The position numbers and the translations under genes were made by a program. A DNA stretch of 64,000 bases from Angustibacter luteus (GTDB taxonomy: Bacteria > Actinomycetota > Actinomycetes > Actinomycetales > Angustibacteraceae): the NCBI RefSeq assembly GCF_039541115.1, contig NZ_BAABFP010000002.1, positions 1,106,747-1,170,746 on the forward strand. Reading direction: 5' to 3'. Of the stretch, positions 7,451 through 15,895 are shown one piece after another (positions within the stretch are counted from its first letter, which is position 1; each line of letters starts with the position of its first letter). The notes under the pieces are model-generated. The model saw only the letters and a program-made list of their open reading frames with translations, was not told where the DNA came from and ran no database searches.

Positions 7451-10432
7451 TCAGTCGAGCAGACCGCGGCGCCGGGCCAGCGCCGCCGCCTCGGTGCGGC
7501 CGCTGGCGCCGAGCTTGGCCAGGATGTTGGACACGTGCACGCTCACCGTCTTCGTGCTGATGAACAGCTGCTGCCCGATCTCACCGTTGCTCCGCCCCTG
7601 ACCGACCAGCTCGAGCACCTCGCGCTCGCGCCCAGTCAGCGCGGTCGGCTGACCGTCGTCGGCGGCCGCCGCCGCGGCGCGCGCCCGGCTGCCAGGCCCG
7701 ACCCGGCGCAGCTCGGCCAGCAGCGGCTGGGCGCCGAGTCGCAGGGCCGTGGCCCGCGCGGCCACCAGCAGCGGCTCCGCCTCGTCGCCACGGCCCGCGG
7801 CCCGCAGCACCGCAGCGAGCCGGGCCTGGCTGCGCGCGGTCTCGAAGGCGTGGCCGAACGTCTCGAAGGCCTGAACCGCCGCGCTCCACAGCCGCACCAG
7901 CTCGTCCGCCTCGGGGGCGTCGACGCCGCTCACCCAGCGCAGCCGGGCGTGCTCGGCAGTGAGCCGGGCCACCCAGGCGGCGCCCTCGGGGCCGGGCCGC
8001 CCCTGCGGCTCCTTCGTCCACGTCGCCGACGCCAGGCCACGCGCGGCGACCTCGTCCCCCTGGCGGGCGAGGTCGGCGCGCTGGGCGGTGCCTTCGTGGG
8101 CGGCCTCGGCGGCGAGCTGCCCCAGCAGCAGCGCCGACATCCGCACCTGCGCCTGCAGGGACGAGCGCCGCCACAGGGTGGTGACCGCCGTGACGATGTC
8201 GTCGTGCACCGCGGTCGCGGCGGCCGCGTCACCCGCGTCGCCGAACCCGTCGATCATGGGACTGCAGCAGATCGCGACGACGCCCTCGCGGTCCCACCAG
8301 GGGCGCACCGCCTCGAGCAGGTCGACCGCGCGCGGGTCACCCCGGCCCACCAGCACGGCCAGGCTCTGCGCGGCGAGCAGCGCCTCGGCCGCCGCCGGCG
8401 GCGCGGCGTCCCGGACGTCGGTCAGCGTCACCGCGGCGTCCCAGTCGCCCTGGATGAAGGCGACGTTCGCGGCCTGCTGACGGGCCTCGATCGCGTACGG
8501 CGCCCACGGCCGGCCCCGGCTCCCCCCGACCGCGACCGCCTCGCCGAACGCCGCCCGAGCCGCCGGCAGGTCACCGGTCTCGAACGCGAGGGCGCCCAGA
8601 CCGTAGAGGCTGCGCAGCTCGGCCGACACGTCGGCGCTCGCCCGGGCCTTGCTGGCCACCGCCTCCAGCGTCTCGCGACTGGCCTTGGCGTCGCCCGCCC
8701 GGCGATCCAGGTAGGCGCGGGTGGTCGCCGCCTCGGCCAGCACCATCGCCAGCCCCAGCTCGGTGGCCATCGCGGTGGCCTCGTTCGCCCAGCGCGCCGC
8801 CTCGTCGCGCCGGTAGACGTCCAGGTTCGCCCTCGCGTGCATGCTCATCGCCTTGGCCCGCAGCTTGGACGGCGGCTCGGCCGGCACCAGCTCGAGGGTC
8901 TCGGACGTCATCGCCAGCACGTCCAGCGGCGTGTCCATGACCAGCGCGATCGACGCCATGGTGAGCAGCACCGTCGCCCGGGTGGCGGGCGGGGTGTCGT
9001 CGTCCAGCGACGCCAGCTGGTCCTCGGTCAGCGCGATCGCCCGGTGCACCCGGCCGGCCGCCATCGCGGCCTCGGCTGCGCGCAGGGACAGCAGCACCCG
9101 GTCGACGTCGGGCGCCAGCTCGCCGCCGCGGCCCTGGGCGCCGTTCGAACCGCCCAGCAGCTCGAGAGCCGTCTCGAGGTGGTGGCTCGCCTCGTCCGGG
9201 CCGCCGACGCTCATCGCCTCGTCACCGGCCTGGATGCTGGCCCGCACCGCCGTGGGCAGGTCGTGCGCGGCGCGCGCGTGCCGGGCCAGCTCGGCCGCCG
9301 TCCCGGCGACCTCCCCGGACTCCAGCGCCCGCACGTACCGCGCGTGCAACGCGACCCGCTCCCCCGGCAGCAGGTCGTCGTACACCGCCTCGGCCAGCAG
9401 CGCGTGCCGGAACGCGTAGCCGTCGCTGCCCGCCGGCACCAGCACGTTGGCGTCCACGGCCGCCCGCAGCGCGGCGTCCAGCACCGGCTCGTCCAGCCCC
9501 GCGACCTGGACGAGCAACGGGTGCGGGACCCGCCGGCCGGCGACCGCGGCGGCGCGCACGACGGCCCGGGCGTCGTCGTCCAGCCGGTCCAGCCGGACCA
9601 GCAGCAGCTCAGCGAGGTCCCACGACAGCGGGCCACCGCCGCGCTCGACGCCCGCGACCAGCTCCTCGATGAAGAAGGCGTTGCCCTCGGCCCGGCGCAG
9701 GATGGCGCGCACCTCGGCCTCGGCCAGCGGCTCGGGGTGGAGCGCCCGGACCAGCTCGCGCACCGCCCGGTCGGCCAGCGGGTCGAGCGCGACCCGCTGC
9801 ACGGACGGCAGCCGCCCCCACTGGACAGCGGTGGCCCGCAGCGGGTGTCGCCGGTGCAGGTCATCCGTCCGGTAGGACGCCACGATGCCGACGGGCACCT
9901 CACGTTGGCGGGCGAACAGGAACGAGAGCATCTCGCGGGTGGACTGGTCGGCCCAGTGCACGTCCTCGACCAGCAGCAGCACCGGCTGCTGCTCGGCCAG
10001 CATCCCGAGCGCGCCGTGCACGGCCTCAAACAGGGCCGAGCGGTCCATCCGGTCGCCCGCGTCCTCACCCAGCAGGCGTCGTCCGGGCATCAGGCGGGCG
10101 ATGGCGGGGAAGGCCTCGACCACCCGCTGCGCGAGCGCCGGCTGCTCGCCGGCCAGCCGCCCGAACACCTCGCTGAACGGCAGGTACGGCAGCGTGCTGT
10201 CACCGAAGTCGAGGCAGTGCCCGACAACCACCTGCCAACCCGCGTCCAGCGCGGCCGTCCGCAGCTCGCTGAGCAGCCGGGTCTTGCCGACGCCGGCGTC
10301 GCCGGACAGCAGGACGCAGGACGCCGCGGGCGGCTCGCCGCGCACGTCGACGAGCCCCACCAGCCGGTCGAGCTCATCGGCTCGACCGACCAGCGGGGCT
10401 GCGGGGTCGGACGTCGGCGCGCTCACGTCCAC
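7451..10432 (-). CDS. Large ATP-binding LuxR-family (LAL/MalT-type) transcriptional regulator
   Basis: The product is about 993 residues from the GTG at 10432; a second GTG two codons on (10426) is equally possible. The N-terminal STAND/AAA ATPase has the P-loop SGDAGVGKT (residues 43-51), Walker [12 protein letters not shown], and a winged helix-like region. The middle is helical, TPR-like repeats. The last 65 residues are a Lux[24 protein letters not shown], then [20 protein letters not shown]. Such proteins activate genes when a small ligand triggers ATP-dependent oligomerisation. Targets are unknown. The earlier in-frame ATG would overlap the small upstream gene and was rejected. Confidence 0.88.
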   Translation of the reverse strand: MDVSAPTSDPAAPLVGRADELDRLVGLVDVRGEPPAASCVLLSGDAGVGKTRLLSELRTAALDAGWQVVVGHCLDFGDSTLPYLPFSEVFGRLAGEQPALAQRVVEAFPAIARLMPGRRLLGEDAGDRMDRSALFEAVHGALGMLAEQQPVLLLVEDVHWADQSTREMLSFLFARQREVPVGIVASYRTDDLHRRHPLRATAVQWGRLPSVQRVALDPLADRAVRELVRALHPEPLAEAEVRAILRRAEGNAFFIEELVAGVERGGGPLSWDLAELLLVRLDRLDDDARAVVRAAAVAGRRVPHPLLVQVAGLDEPVLDAALRAAVDANVLVPAGSDGYAFRHALLAEAVYDDLLPGERVALHARYVRALESGEVAGTAAELARHARAAHDLPTAVRASIQAGDEAMSVGGPDEASHHLETALELLGGSNGAQGRGGELAPDVDRVLLSLRAAEAAMAAGRVHRAIALTEDQLASLDDDTPPATRATVLLTMASIALVMDTPLDVLAMTSETLELVPAEPPSKLRAKAMSMHARANLDVYRRDEAARWANEATAMATELGLAMVLAEAATTRAYLDRRAGDAKASRETLEAVASKARASADVSAELRSLYGLGALAFETGDLPAARAAFGEAVAVGGSRGRPWAPYAIEARQQAANVAFIQGDWDAAVTLTDVRDAAPPAAAEALLAAQSLAVLVGRGDPRAVDLLEAVRPWWDREGVVAICCSPMIDGFGDAGDAAAATAVHDDIVTAVTTLWRRSSLQAQVRMSALLLGQLAAEAAHEGTAQRADLARQGDEVAARGLASATWTKEPQGRPGPEGAAWVARLTAEHARLRWVSGVDAPEADELVRLWSAAVQAFETFGHAFETARSQARLAAVLRAAGRGDEAEPLLVAARATALRLGAQPLLAELRRVGPGSRARAAAAAADDGQPTALTGREREVLELVGQGRSNGEIGQQLFISTKTVSVHVSNILAKLGASGRTEAAALARRRGLLD

Positions 10433-10470
10433 ATCATCGTGGGCGGCACCGACAAGGGCGAACACCTTTG

Positions 10471-10659
10471 TCAGGCTCCGGCCGGGCGGACCCGCTGGCG
10501 CGGGGGAACGGTCACCGGGCCGACGCGCTGCGGGCCCTGCGGAGCGGGGTTGTTGACCGGGCGGCGGCGGCGCAGCCGGTTGCTGAAGTCGCTGCGGATC
10601 CGGTCGGTGTGGTAGCTGACCTCGGTGGTCACGGACTCGGTGGACAGTGCGTGGAACAT
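10471..10659 (-). CDS. Small uncharacterised basic protein (62 aa)
   Basis: This ORF starts at ATG 10659, preceded by GAGGAG at a spacing of 5-6 bases, a strong ribosome site for this genome. The product begins [20 protein letters not shown] and becomes arginine- and proline-rich ([20 protein letters not shown]). There is no signal peptide or membrane segment. It ends 38 bases before the LAL regulator on the same strand, so the two are probably co-transcribed. I do not recognise a family. An in-frame start 45 bases upstream lacks a ribosome site. Confidence 0.6.
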   Translation of the reverse strand: MFHALSTESVTTEVSYHTDRIRSDFSNRLRRRRPVNNPAPQGPQRVGPVTVPPRQRVRPAGA

Positions 10660-10812
10660 GTCGACTCCTCGTGCTGATCTCTGGGATCTCTCCTCGTGAT
10701 GCACCGACTCTGCGCGTCTGAGGTACCCCCGGGCATCGGGTGGACGCCCTATCTCTGGCCGCAGGACGACGACCCCACCCGCCTGAGGTAGCGGACCGGC
10801 CTGAGGTGGCGC

Positions 10813-11442
10813 TCAGGCGGTCGGGCGGGGCCGCACCACCAGGGACCAGCCAGCGGCCAGGCCCGCGCAGAGCAGCAGGTACCCCGGCAGCGCGGCCAAC
10901 CCGTCGTCCTGCAGGTCCAGCGCGATCGCCGGCCAGAGCGCGGCCACCGCCGCGACGGCGCCGACGACCAGCCGCAGCCAACGGGGCCCCCGCCGGCCGA
11001 GCGCGAAGCCGCCCAGCAGGGCCGGTGGCAGCATGAGCATCCCCGGGCTGGCGAACATCAGCAGCGCCGGTAGGGCGAGCAGCACCCGCCAGATCCGGGC
11101 GGACCGCCGGCGCAGGACGTCGACGACCGCCAGGGAGGTGCCCGCCAGCCCCGCTACGCCGACGATGAGCAGCGTTCCGGTCCAGCTGAACTCCGGCTCG
11201 GTGCTGATGTACCGCATCCACACCCTCGCCGCGACGCCCCACCCGGCGCCCAGCACCATCCCGGCGGGGACCTCCCACCACCCCCACGGGCGGGGCCGCC
11301 CCACCGCCGCCGGTGACGTCGTCCGAACCGCTGCCTGATCGACCACGAGGACCCCCTGGGTGCTCAGCAGCGTGGGTGCCGCCGCGAGTCGGCGTGCTGC
11401 CTCGCCCAGGTAGACGGGCGCCGGGGGGCTGGCGGGTGACAC
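10813..11442 (-). CDS. Uncharacterised membrane protein
   Basis: The 209-residue product has several hydrophobic helices: about [57 protein letters not shown] and [17 protein letters not shown]. The N-terminal 70 residues are soluble, and the true start could be further in, for example at a valine near residue 31. No catalytic motif was seen. It is divergent from the ECF sigma gene at 11511 and is followed by the 62-residue gene on the same strand. Function unknown. Confidence 0.6.
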   Translation of the reverse strand: MSPASPPAPVYLGEAARRLAAAPTLLSTQGVLVVDQAAVRTTSPAAVGRPRPWGWWEVPAGMVLGAGWGVAARVWMRYISTEPEFSWTGTLLIVGVAGLAGTSLAVVDVLRRRSARIWRVLLALPALLMFASPGMLMLPPALLGGFALGRRGPRWLRLVVGAVAAVAALWPAIALDLQDDGLAALPGYLLLCAGLAAGWSLVVRPRPTA

Positions 11443-11510
11443 CAGGACAGGACGAAGATCAGTGGGCCTCGGCTGTCACCCGTCGGGCGCCGGGGTTCGT
11501 CCTAGCAGTC

Positions 11511-12062
11511 ATGGAGGACGTCGTCGTCGTGGAGGCGAGGGCTGCACGCGCGGACCCGGTCGAGACCGGGGACGCCCTGCTGACGCGCCTCTTTGCGGAG
11601 GAAGGGGCCACCCTCGTCCGGCTCGCCCGGTTCTTCGTCGACGACCGCGCAGCGGCCGAGGACCTGGTGCAGGAGGCGTTCATCCGGCTGTCCCGCTCGC
11701 TGCCCCGGCTGCGCCGAGCGGACAGCGCTCGCGCGTACCTGCGGGCGATCGTGCTGAACCTGGCCCGCGACCACAACCGGCGCGGGCTGATGTCGACGCG
11801 GCACCGCCCGCCTGCCGACCCGGAACCGGCCAGCGTCGAGGAGCAGGTCACCGCCCGGGACGACGCCCGCCGCGTCGTCGAAGCGCTCGGGCGGCTGCCC
11901 CGCCGGCAGCGCGACTGCCTGGTGCTGCGCTACTACCTGGAGCTCCCGGTCGCCGAGGTCGCCGCAACCCTGGGCCTGTCCGTGAACTCGGTCAAGACGC
12001 ACCTCAAGCGCGGGCTGCGTGCCCTCGAGGACCGGCTGGACGAGAGGACGTCGACGCGATGA
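11511..12062 (+). CDS. ECF-type RNA polymerase sigma factor
   Basis: The product has 183 residues from the ATG at 11511. Sigma region 2 is LARFFVDDRAAAEDLVQEAF with RLSRSLPRLRRADSARAYLR. Region 4 is LPRRQRDCLVLRYYLELPVA with LGLSVNSVKTHLKRGL as the -35-binding helix-turn-helix. A much longer in-frame N-terminal extension exists, but it is not sigma-like and overlaps the divergent gene. The stop overlaps the next start as ATGA. The partner at 12059 is a likely membrane regulator. The stimulus is unknown. Confidence 0.88.
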   Translation: MEDVVVVEARAARADPVETGDALLTRLFAEEGATLVRLARFFVDDRAAAEDLVQEAFIRLSRSLPRLRRADSARAYLRAIVLNLARDHNRRGLMSTRHRPPADPEPASVEEQVTARDDARRVVEALGRLPRRQRDCLVLRYYLELPVAEVAATLGLSVNSVKTHLKRGLRALEDRLDERTSTR

Positions 12063-12748
12063 GCGACATCGAACGTCAGCTGCGCGACGCCCTCGCCGAC
12101 GAGGCGGGGCAGGTGCGCCCCGCCAACGACCTGGCGGAGCGGGTGCGCGAGAGCGTCGCCGACGACCGCCGGGGCAGGACCGCGCGACACCTGCGTCGCG
12201 CACTGCTGGGGCTGGCCGCACTGGCCGGGCTCGCGGGGCTGGTGTGGGGCATGACCCGGTCAGCGGCGCCGTCGCGACCGAACGGAGGAGGAGACATGGA
12301 CTGGTGGGTGCTGGAGCTGGCCACGGACGTCGCACTGGTCGCGCTCGCGCTCTGGCTCGGCCCGTTCATCAAGCGGTTCGGGCGCGCCTACGCGGCCGAC
12401 GTCTTCCACGACAACCCGCTGACCGGCAAGAGCTACATCGTGCTGACCGACATCGTGTACTACCTGATCTTCAGCTCGTACATCCTGTTCACCGTGCGGT
12501 TCGAGCCGTCGCAGGACTGGAGGACGCCCGGCGGCCAGGGCGTGACCGCGGCCCAGCTGACCTGGGAGCTCGGCCGGATCGCCGGGATCCTGCTGATCAT
12601 CGGGATGCTGCACGGGCTGAACATCGTGCTGATGCCCGTCCTGGGGCGGCTGTTCTCGCTGAACCGGCGACTCGCGGTGCCCACGACGGTCGCGCCGTCC
12701 GAGCGTGAGGCCATCGAGCGGGAGGTCATCGACCACGACCGGTCGTGA
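12059..12748 (+). CDS. Membrane protein coupled to the ECF sigma factor (possible anti-sigma partner)
   Basis: The 229-residue product is translationally coupled to the sigma gene. The soluble N-terminus (MSDIERQLRDALADEAGQVR, about 45 residues) is followed by a hydrophobic helix near 46-64 and three or four more (WWVLELATDVALVALALWLG, YIVLTDIVYYLIFSSYILF, IAGILLIIGMLHGLNIVLM). A short cytosolic domain plus a first membrane helix fits an anti-sigma factor, but the extra helices are unusual. A strong ribosome site (GGAGGAG) precedes an in-frame ATG at 12296, so a 150-residue shorter product may also be made. No zinc-binding anti-sigma motif is visible. Confidence 0.7.
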   Translation: MSDIERQLRDALADEAGQVRPANDLAERVRESVADDRRGRTARHLRRALLGLAALAGLAGLVWGMTRSAAPSRPNGGGDMDWWVLELATDVALVALALWLGPFIKRFGRAYAADVFHDNPLTGKSYIVLTDIVYYLIFSSYILFTVRFEPSQDWRTPGGQGVTAAQLTWELGRIAGILLIIGMLHGLNIVLMPVLGRLFSLNRRLAVPTTVAPSEREAIEREVIDHDRS

Positions 12749-12812
12749 GGAACGCCACGCCCTCTGCACACACTCGCCACGCGACGAGCGTGTGCGCACG
12801 GCCCGACGTCGT

Positions 12813-12818
12813 TACCCT
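12813..12818 (+). promoter_or_regulatory. Candidate leaderless -10 box before the HAD-IB gene
   Basis: TACCCT stands exactly 7 bases before the GTG at 12826, the spacing expected when transcription starts at the first base of the start codon. There is no Shine-Dalgarno sequence in between. This supports the 12826 start over the coupled GTG at 12745. Confidence 0.5.
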
Positions 12819-12825
12819 CGGGTAC

Positions 12826-13629
12826 GTGGACGCCCTGGACGAGGAGCTGCGCGTGCCGCCGGATCCCGCGGTGGCCGCGTTCTTCGACGTCGACAACACG
12901 ATCCTGCGCGGGGCGAGCATCTTCTACTTCGCCCGCGAGCTGTACCGCCGGGACTTCTTCACCGTCCAGGACCTCGCCCGGATGGGCTGGATGCAGGCCC
13001 GGTTCAAGGCGCTCGGCGAGAAGATGGAGCACGTCCAGCTGATCCGCGAGCGGGCACTGTCGTTCGTGGAGGGCCACTCGGTCGCCGAGATCACCTCGAT
13101 CGGCGAGCACGTCTACGACGAGGTCATCGCCGACAAGATCTGGCCGGGCACGCACGCGCTGGCCCAGCTCCACCTGGACGCCGGTGAGCGGGTCTGGCTG
13201 GTCACCGCGACCCCCATCGAGATGGCGGACACGATCGCGCAGCGCCTCGGGCTGTCCGGCGCACTGGGCACCGTGGCCGAGAGCGTGGACGGCGTCTACA
13301 CCGGCCGGCTGGTCGGCGAACCGCTGCACGGCCCGGCCAAGGCCGATGCGATCCGCGCCCTGGCCGAGCACGAGGGGCTGGACCTGGCCCGCTGCTACGC
13401 CTACTCCGACTCCAGCAACGACATCCCGATGCTGCAGCTGGTCGGCAAGCCCTGCGCGATCAACCCGGACGCCAGGCTGCGCGCGCACGCCAAGGCGCAG
13501 GGGTGGCGGATCCGGGACTACCGCACCGGACGCAAGGCCGCCAAGGTCGGCGTACCCGCCCTGGCCGGCGTGGGGGCCGCAGCCGGCGGGGTCGTGGCCG
13601 GCGCCGCGCTGCGCCGTCGCAACCACTAG
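12826..13629 (+). CDS. HAD-IB family hydrolase (SerB-like phosphatase)
   Basis: The product has 267 residues from the GTG at 12826. It carries the four HAD motifs: FFDVDNTI with the nucleophile aspartate, VTATPIE, the lysine in GPAKADAI, and YSDSSNDIPML. A helical cap follows motif I. The tail is hydrophobic (VPALAGVGAAAGGVVAGAAL) and ends in RRRNH, so it may touch the membrane. HAD-IB proteins dephosphorylate serine phosphate or phospholipid-related substrates; the substrate is not evident. A GTG at 12745 overlapping the previous stop is an alternative start adding 27 residues without clear family similarity. Confidence 0.85.
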   Translation: MDALDEELRVPPDPAVAAFFDVDNTILRGASIFYFARELYRRDFFTVQDLARMGWMQARFKALGEKMEHVQLIRERALSFVEGHSVAEITSIGEHVYDEVIADKIWPGTHALAQLHLDAGERVWLVTATPIEMADTIAQRLGLSGALGTVAESVDGVYTGRLVGEPLHGPAKADAIRALAEHEGLDLARCYAYSDSSNDIPMLQLVGKPCAINPDARLRAHAKAQGWRIRDYRTGRKAAKVGVPALAGVGAAAGGVVAGAALRRRNH

Positions 13630-13641
13630 AGCCAGGAGCAC

Positions 13642-14334
13642 GTGACCATCACGACGTTGGCCCCTTACCGCCCCGGTGCACCAGCCGGGGTGGCGGGACT
13701 GCGCGTGCTGTGGTCGGTGGCGACGTCCGGGAGCGGCTCCTTGCGGCCGTCGGAGCCGCCCGGGCCGATCCCGGACGACGACGCCGAGCTCGAGCGGGTC
13801 CACGGCCTGGTCACGCTGGCCCAGGGCGGCGACGCCGAGGCGTTCGCGCTGCTCTACGAGCGGTACGTCGACGTCGTCTACCGTTACATCTACTACCGGG
13901 TCGGCTCGCACCACACTGCCGAGGACCTGACGTCCGAGACGTTCGTCCGGGCGCTGCGCCGGCTGGACAGCTTCACCTGGACCGGCCGGGACATCGCCGC
14001 CTGGTTCGTCACCATCGCCCGCAACATCGTCCTGGACCACGTGAAGTCCTCGCGCTACAAGCTTGAGGTCACGACGGCGGACCTGCTGGACGGCGACGAG
14101 CGTGAACCCTCCCCCGAGCAGGACGTGCTGAACCGGATGCGCGACGAGCGGCTGGTCGAGGCCATGAAGCGGCTCAAGCCCGACCAGCAGGAGTGCCTGG
14201 CGCTGCGCTTCCTGCAGGGGCTCTCGCTCGCCGAGACCGCCGAGGCCCTCGGCCGCAGCGCCGGCGCGATCAAGCAGCTGCAGCTGCGCGCCGTCCGCGC
14301 CCTGCACCGCGAGCTGGGGGGTGAGCGGCCGTGA
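13642..14334 (+). CDS. bldN: BldN-like ECF sigma factor
   Basis: This 230-residue sigma factor closely follows Streptomyces BldN. Region 2 reads YERYVDVVYRYIYYRVG, then TAEDLTSETFVRALRRLDSF and AWFVTIARNIVLDHVKSSR. Region 4 is LKPDQQECLALRFLQGLSLA with LGRSAGAIKQLQLRAVRAL. As in BldN, about 50 N-terminal residues precede the sigma core; in Streptomyces this is a removable pro-sequence. AGGAG lies 3-4 bases before the GTG start. The next gene encodes a DUF5667 membrane protein, the family of the BldN anti-sigma RsbN. In Streptomyces BldN controls aerial-growth genes; the targets here are unknown. Confidence 0.85.
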   Translation: MTITTLAPYRPGAPAGVAGLRVLWSVATSGSGSLRPSEPPGPIPDDDAELERVHGLVTLAQGGDAEAFALLYERYVDVVYRYIYYRVGSHHTAEDLTSETFVRALRRLDSFTWTGRDIAAWFVTIARNIVLDHVKSSRYKLEVTTADLLDGDEREPSPEQDVLNRMRDERLVEAMKRLKPDQQECLALRFLQGLSLAETAEALGRSAGAIKQLQLRAVRALHRELGGERP

Positions 14335-14340
14335 AGCGAG

Positions 14341-14373
14341 CCGTGACCCCGGCCGTAACCCCGGCCGTAACCC
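14341..14373 (+). repeat. Three-unit tandem repeat of 11 bases
   Basis: CCGTGACCCCGG is followed by two CCGTAACCCCGG-like units in tandem, just after the bldN-like stop and before the ribosome site of the DUF5667 gene. If the longer start at 14321 of the next gene were used, it would encode a repeated DPGRNPGRNPRQ segment. Confidence 0.55.
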
Positions 14374-14440
14374 CAGACAGGATCGGTCGTTGGACTGGGT
14401 GGGTGGCCGGGGGCAGTTCGACAGCGGGGAGGTGCCGGCC

Positions 14441-15646
14441 ATGGCGATGACGACGCGCCGTGACGCCGAGGCCTTCGCGCGCCTGCTCGACGGTCCGCGC
14501 ACCGCCGACACCGCCGACACCGCCGCGAATGCGGACGGCGGCGAGCTGGCCACCCTCGCGACCCTCGCCCGGTCGATCCCGCGACCGCAGGTCGGCCCGG
14601 ACCCCGCCTTCGTCGCGCGGCTGCGCGACCAGCTGGTCACCACCGCTCACGAGCGGGCCGAGCGCCGTCCGGCGTCGGCTTCGCCCTCCAGCCGTGCGAC
14701 CCCCACCGCACCGCGCACCCTCGTGGTGCGGTGGCCCAAGGGGCTCGTGCCGGTCACGCTCGCCACCGTCCTCGGCCTCGTCGTCCTGGTCGCGGGACTG
14801 GCCAGCCGGGCGCTGCCGGGCGACCGGCTCTACGACGTCAAGCTGGGCATCGGCCAGGCCCAGGTGCGCATGGCGGGCAGCGACCTGGCCCGCGGCAAGG
14901 CCCTGCTGCGCCAGGTCGACCACCGGCTCGACGAGGTGGACTCGCTGGTCGCCGCTGGCGACCCGAGCTCGGCCGACGTGAACGTGGCCCTCAACCAGGC
15001 CGCGGTGGACCTGGCCCGCGCCCAGCGCGTGCTGCTGTCCAGCGCGAACGGCCACCCGGACCCCGACGCGCTCCAGTCCCTGGCGGACGCCACGGCACAG
15101 GCGTCGGGCCGCCTGCGGGCGCTCGCCCCGCTGGTGCCGACCGCCTCCGGACCCGCGCTGCACCGCCTGCAGGACCTGCTGGCCGTCGGCAACGCCGCCC
15201 TGCAGCGCGAGGCGCAGGCCTGCGGCAGTGCCTGTGACGACGTCCGGCGGCAGATCGAGGCGATCGCCGGGACGACGTCCGGCACGCCGCCCGCGGGCAG
15301 TGGATCCGGTTCAGGTGACGGGGCGACCAACCCGGCCACGCAGGGTTCGAAGCCCTCGTCGCGGCCGGGCGTCAGCGTACCCACGGTCGCGCCGTCCGCA
15401 CCGGCCGGCGGCGGTGGCGGTGCGGGTGGCTCGCAGCCCGGCGCCTCGGCCCCGGGGGTGACGGCGTCGGTGCCCGGCGTGGGCGTGACCGTGCCCGGGG
15501 TGAGCGTGACGACCGCCCCCGACGGCCGCCCGTCGGTCAGCGTGCCGCCCGTCGTGGTGACGCTCGGCCCGGTCACGGCCAGCGTGTCGACGTCCGGCTG
15601 CGTGATCGGCCTCGGCGGCCTGTGCGTGGGCCTGCCCACGGAGTAG
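14441..15646 (+). CDS. DUF5667 membrane protein, likely anti-sigma partner of the BldN-like factor
   Basis: From the ATG at 14441, preceded by GGGGAGG at good spacing, the product has 401 residues. About 95 cytosolic residues come first (DAEAFARLLDGP, then PDPAFVARLRDQLVTTA). A single membrane helix follows (LVPVTLATVLGLVVLVAGLA). The DUF5667 helical domain opens with ALPGDRLYDVKLGIGQAQVR. The rest is a long Gly/Pro/Ser/Val-rich external tail ending in two cysteines. The topology matches Streptomyces RsbN, which holds BldN at the membrane. A GTG at 14321 is an alternative start but lies in a repeat and lacks a ribosome site. Confidence 0.82.
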   Translation: MAMTTRRDAEAFARLLDGPRTADTADTAANADGGELATLATLARSIPRPQVGPDPAFVARLRDQLVTTAHERAERRPASASPSSRATPTAPRTLVVRWPKGLVPVTLATVLGLVVLVAGLASRALPGDRLYDVKLGIGQAQVRMAGSDLARGKALLRQVDHRLDEVDSLVAAGDPSSADVNVALNQAAVDLARAQRVLLSSANGHPDPDALQSLADATAQASGRLRALAPLVPTASGPALHRLQDLLAVGNAALQREAQACGSACDDVRRQIEAIAGTTSGTPPAGSGSGSGDGATNPATQGSKPSSRPGVSVPTVAPSAPAGGGGGAGGSQPGASAPGVTASVPGVGVTVPGVSVTTAPDGRPSVSVPPVVVTLGPVTASVSTSGCVIGLGGLCVGLPTE

Positions 15647-15682
15647 CCGGCCTGGCCACGTTCATCCCGCCAGGGCCATTTC

Positions 15683-15723
15683 TTGGTCAAGGGTTGGTCA
15701 AAACACCGATACCGCACGATAAC
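15683..15723 (+). promoter_or_regulatory. Candidate promoter and direct repeat upstream of the M4 protease gene
   Basis: Two TTGGTCA copies (15683-15689 and 15694-15700) stand 11 bases apart. The second could serve as a -35 box, with GATAAC (15718-15723) 18 bases on as the -10 box. The 5' leader would be about 165 bases. The direct repeat may bind an activator. Support is pattern only. Confidence 0.35.
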
Positions 15724-15895
15724 GGACACTTGTCAAGGCTTGTCCTGCTCGGCACACCCCACCAGAGTCTGCCCGTCCACCCTCGGGTCGCTCCCGCCGC
15801 ACGACCGTCTGCTGCGCCTGCGCGCCTGGGTCTGGGCTCCGTACGTCCGACGAGGGACGGCACCCACGCCGTCTCGATCTGACAGGAGTGCTGAG

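Noticed and set aside
10799-10818. Hairpin GCCTGAG/CTCAGGC at the end of the 10813 gene as a member of the 1049 repeat family
   Set aside because: Only a short GGCCTGAG-like core is shared and the stem is just 7 bp. It could be a weak terminator but is not a clear family member.
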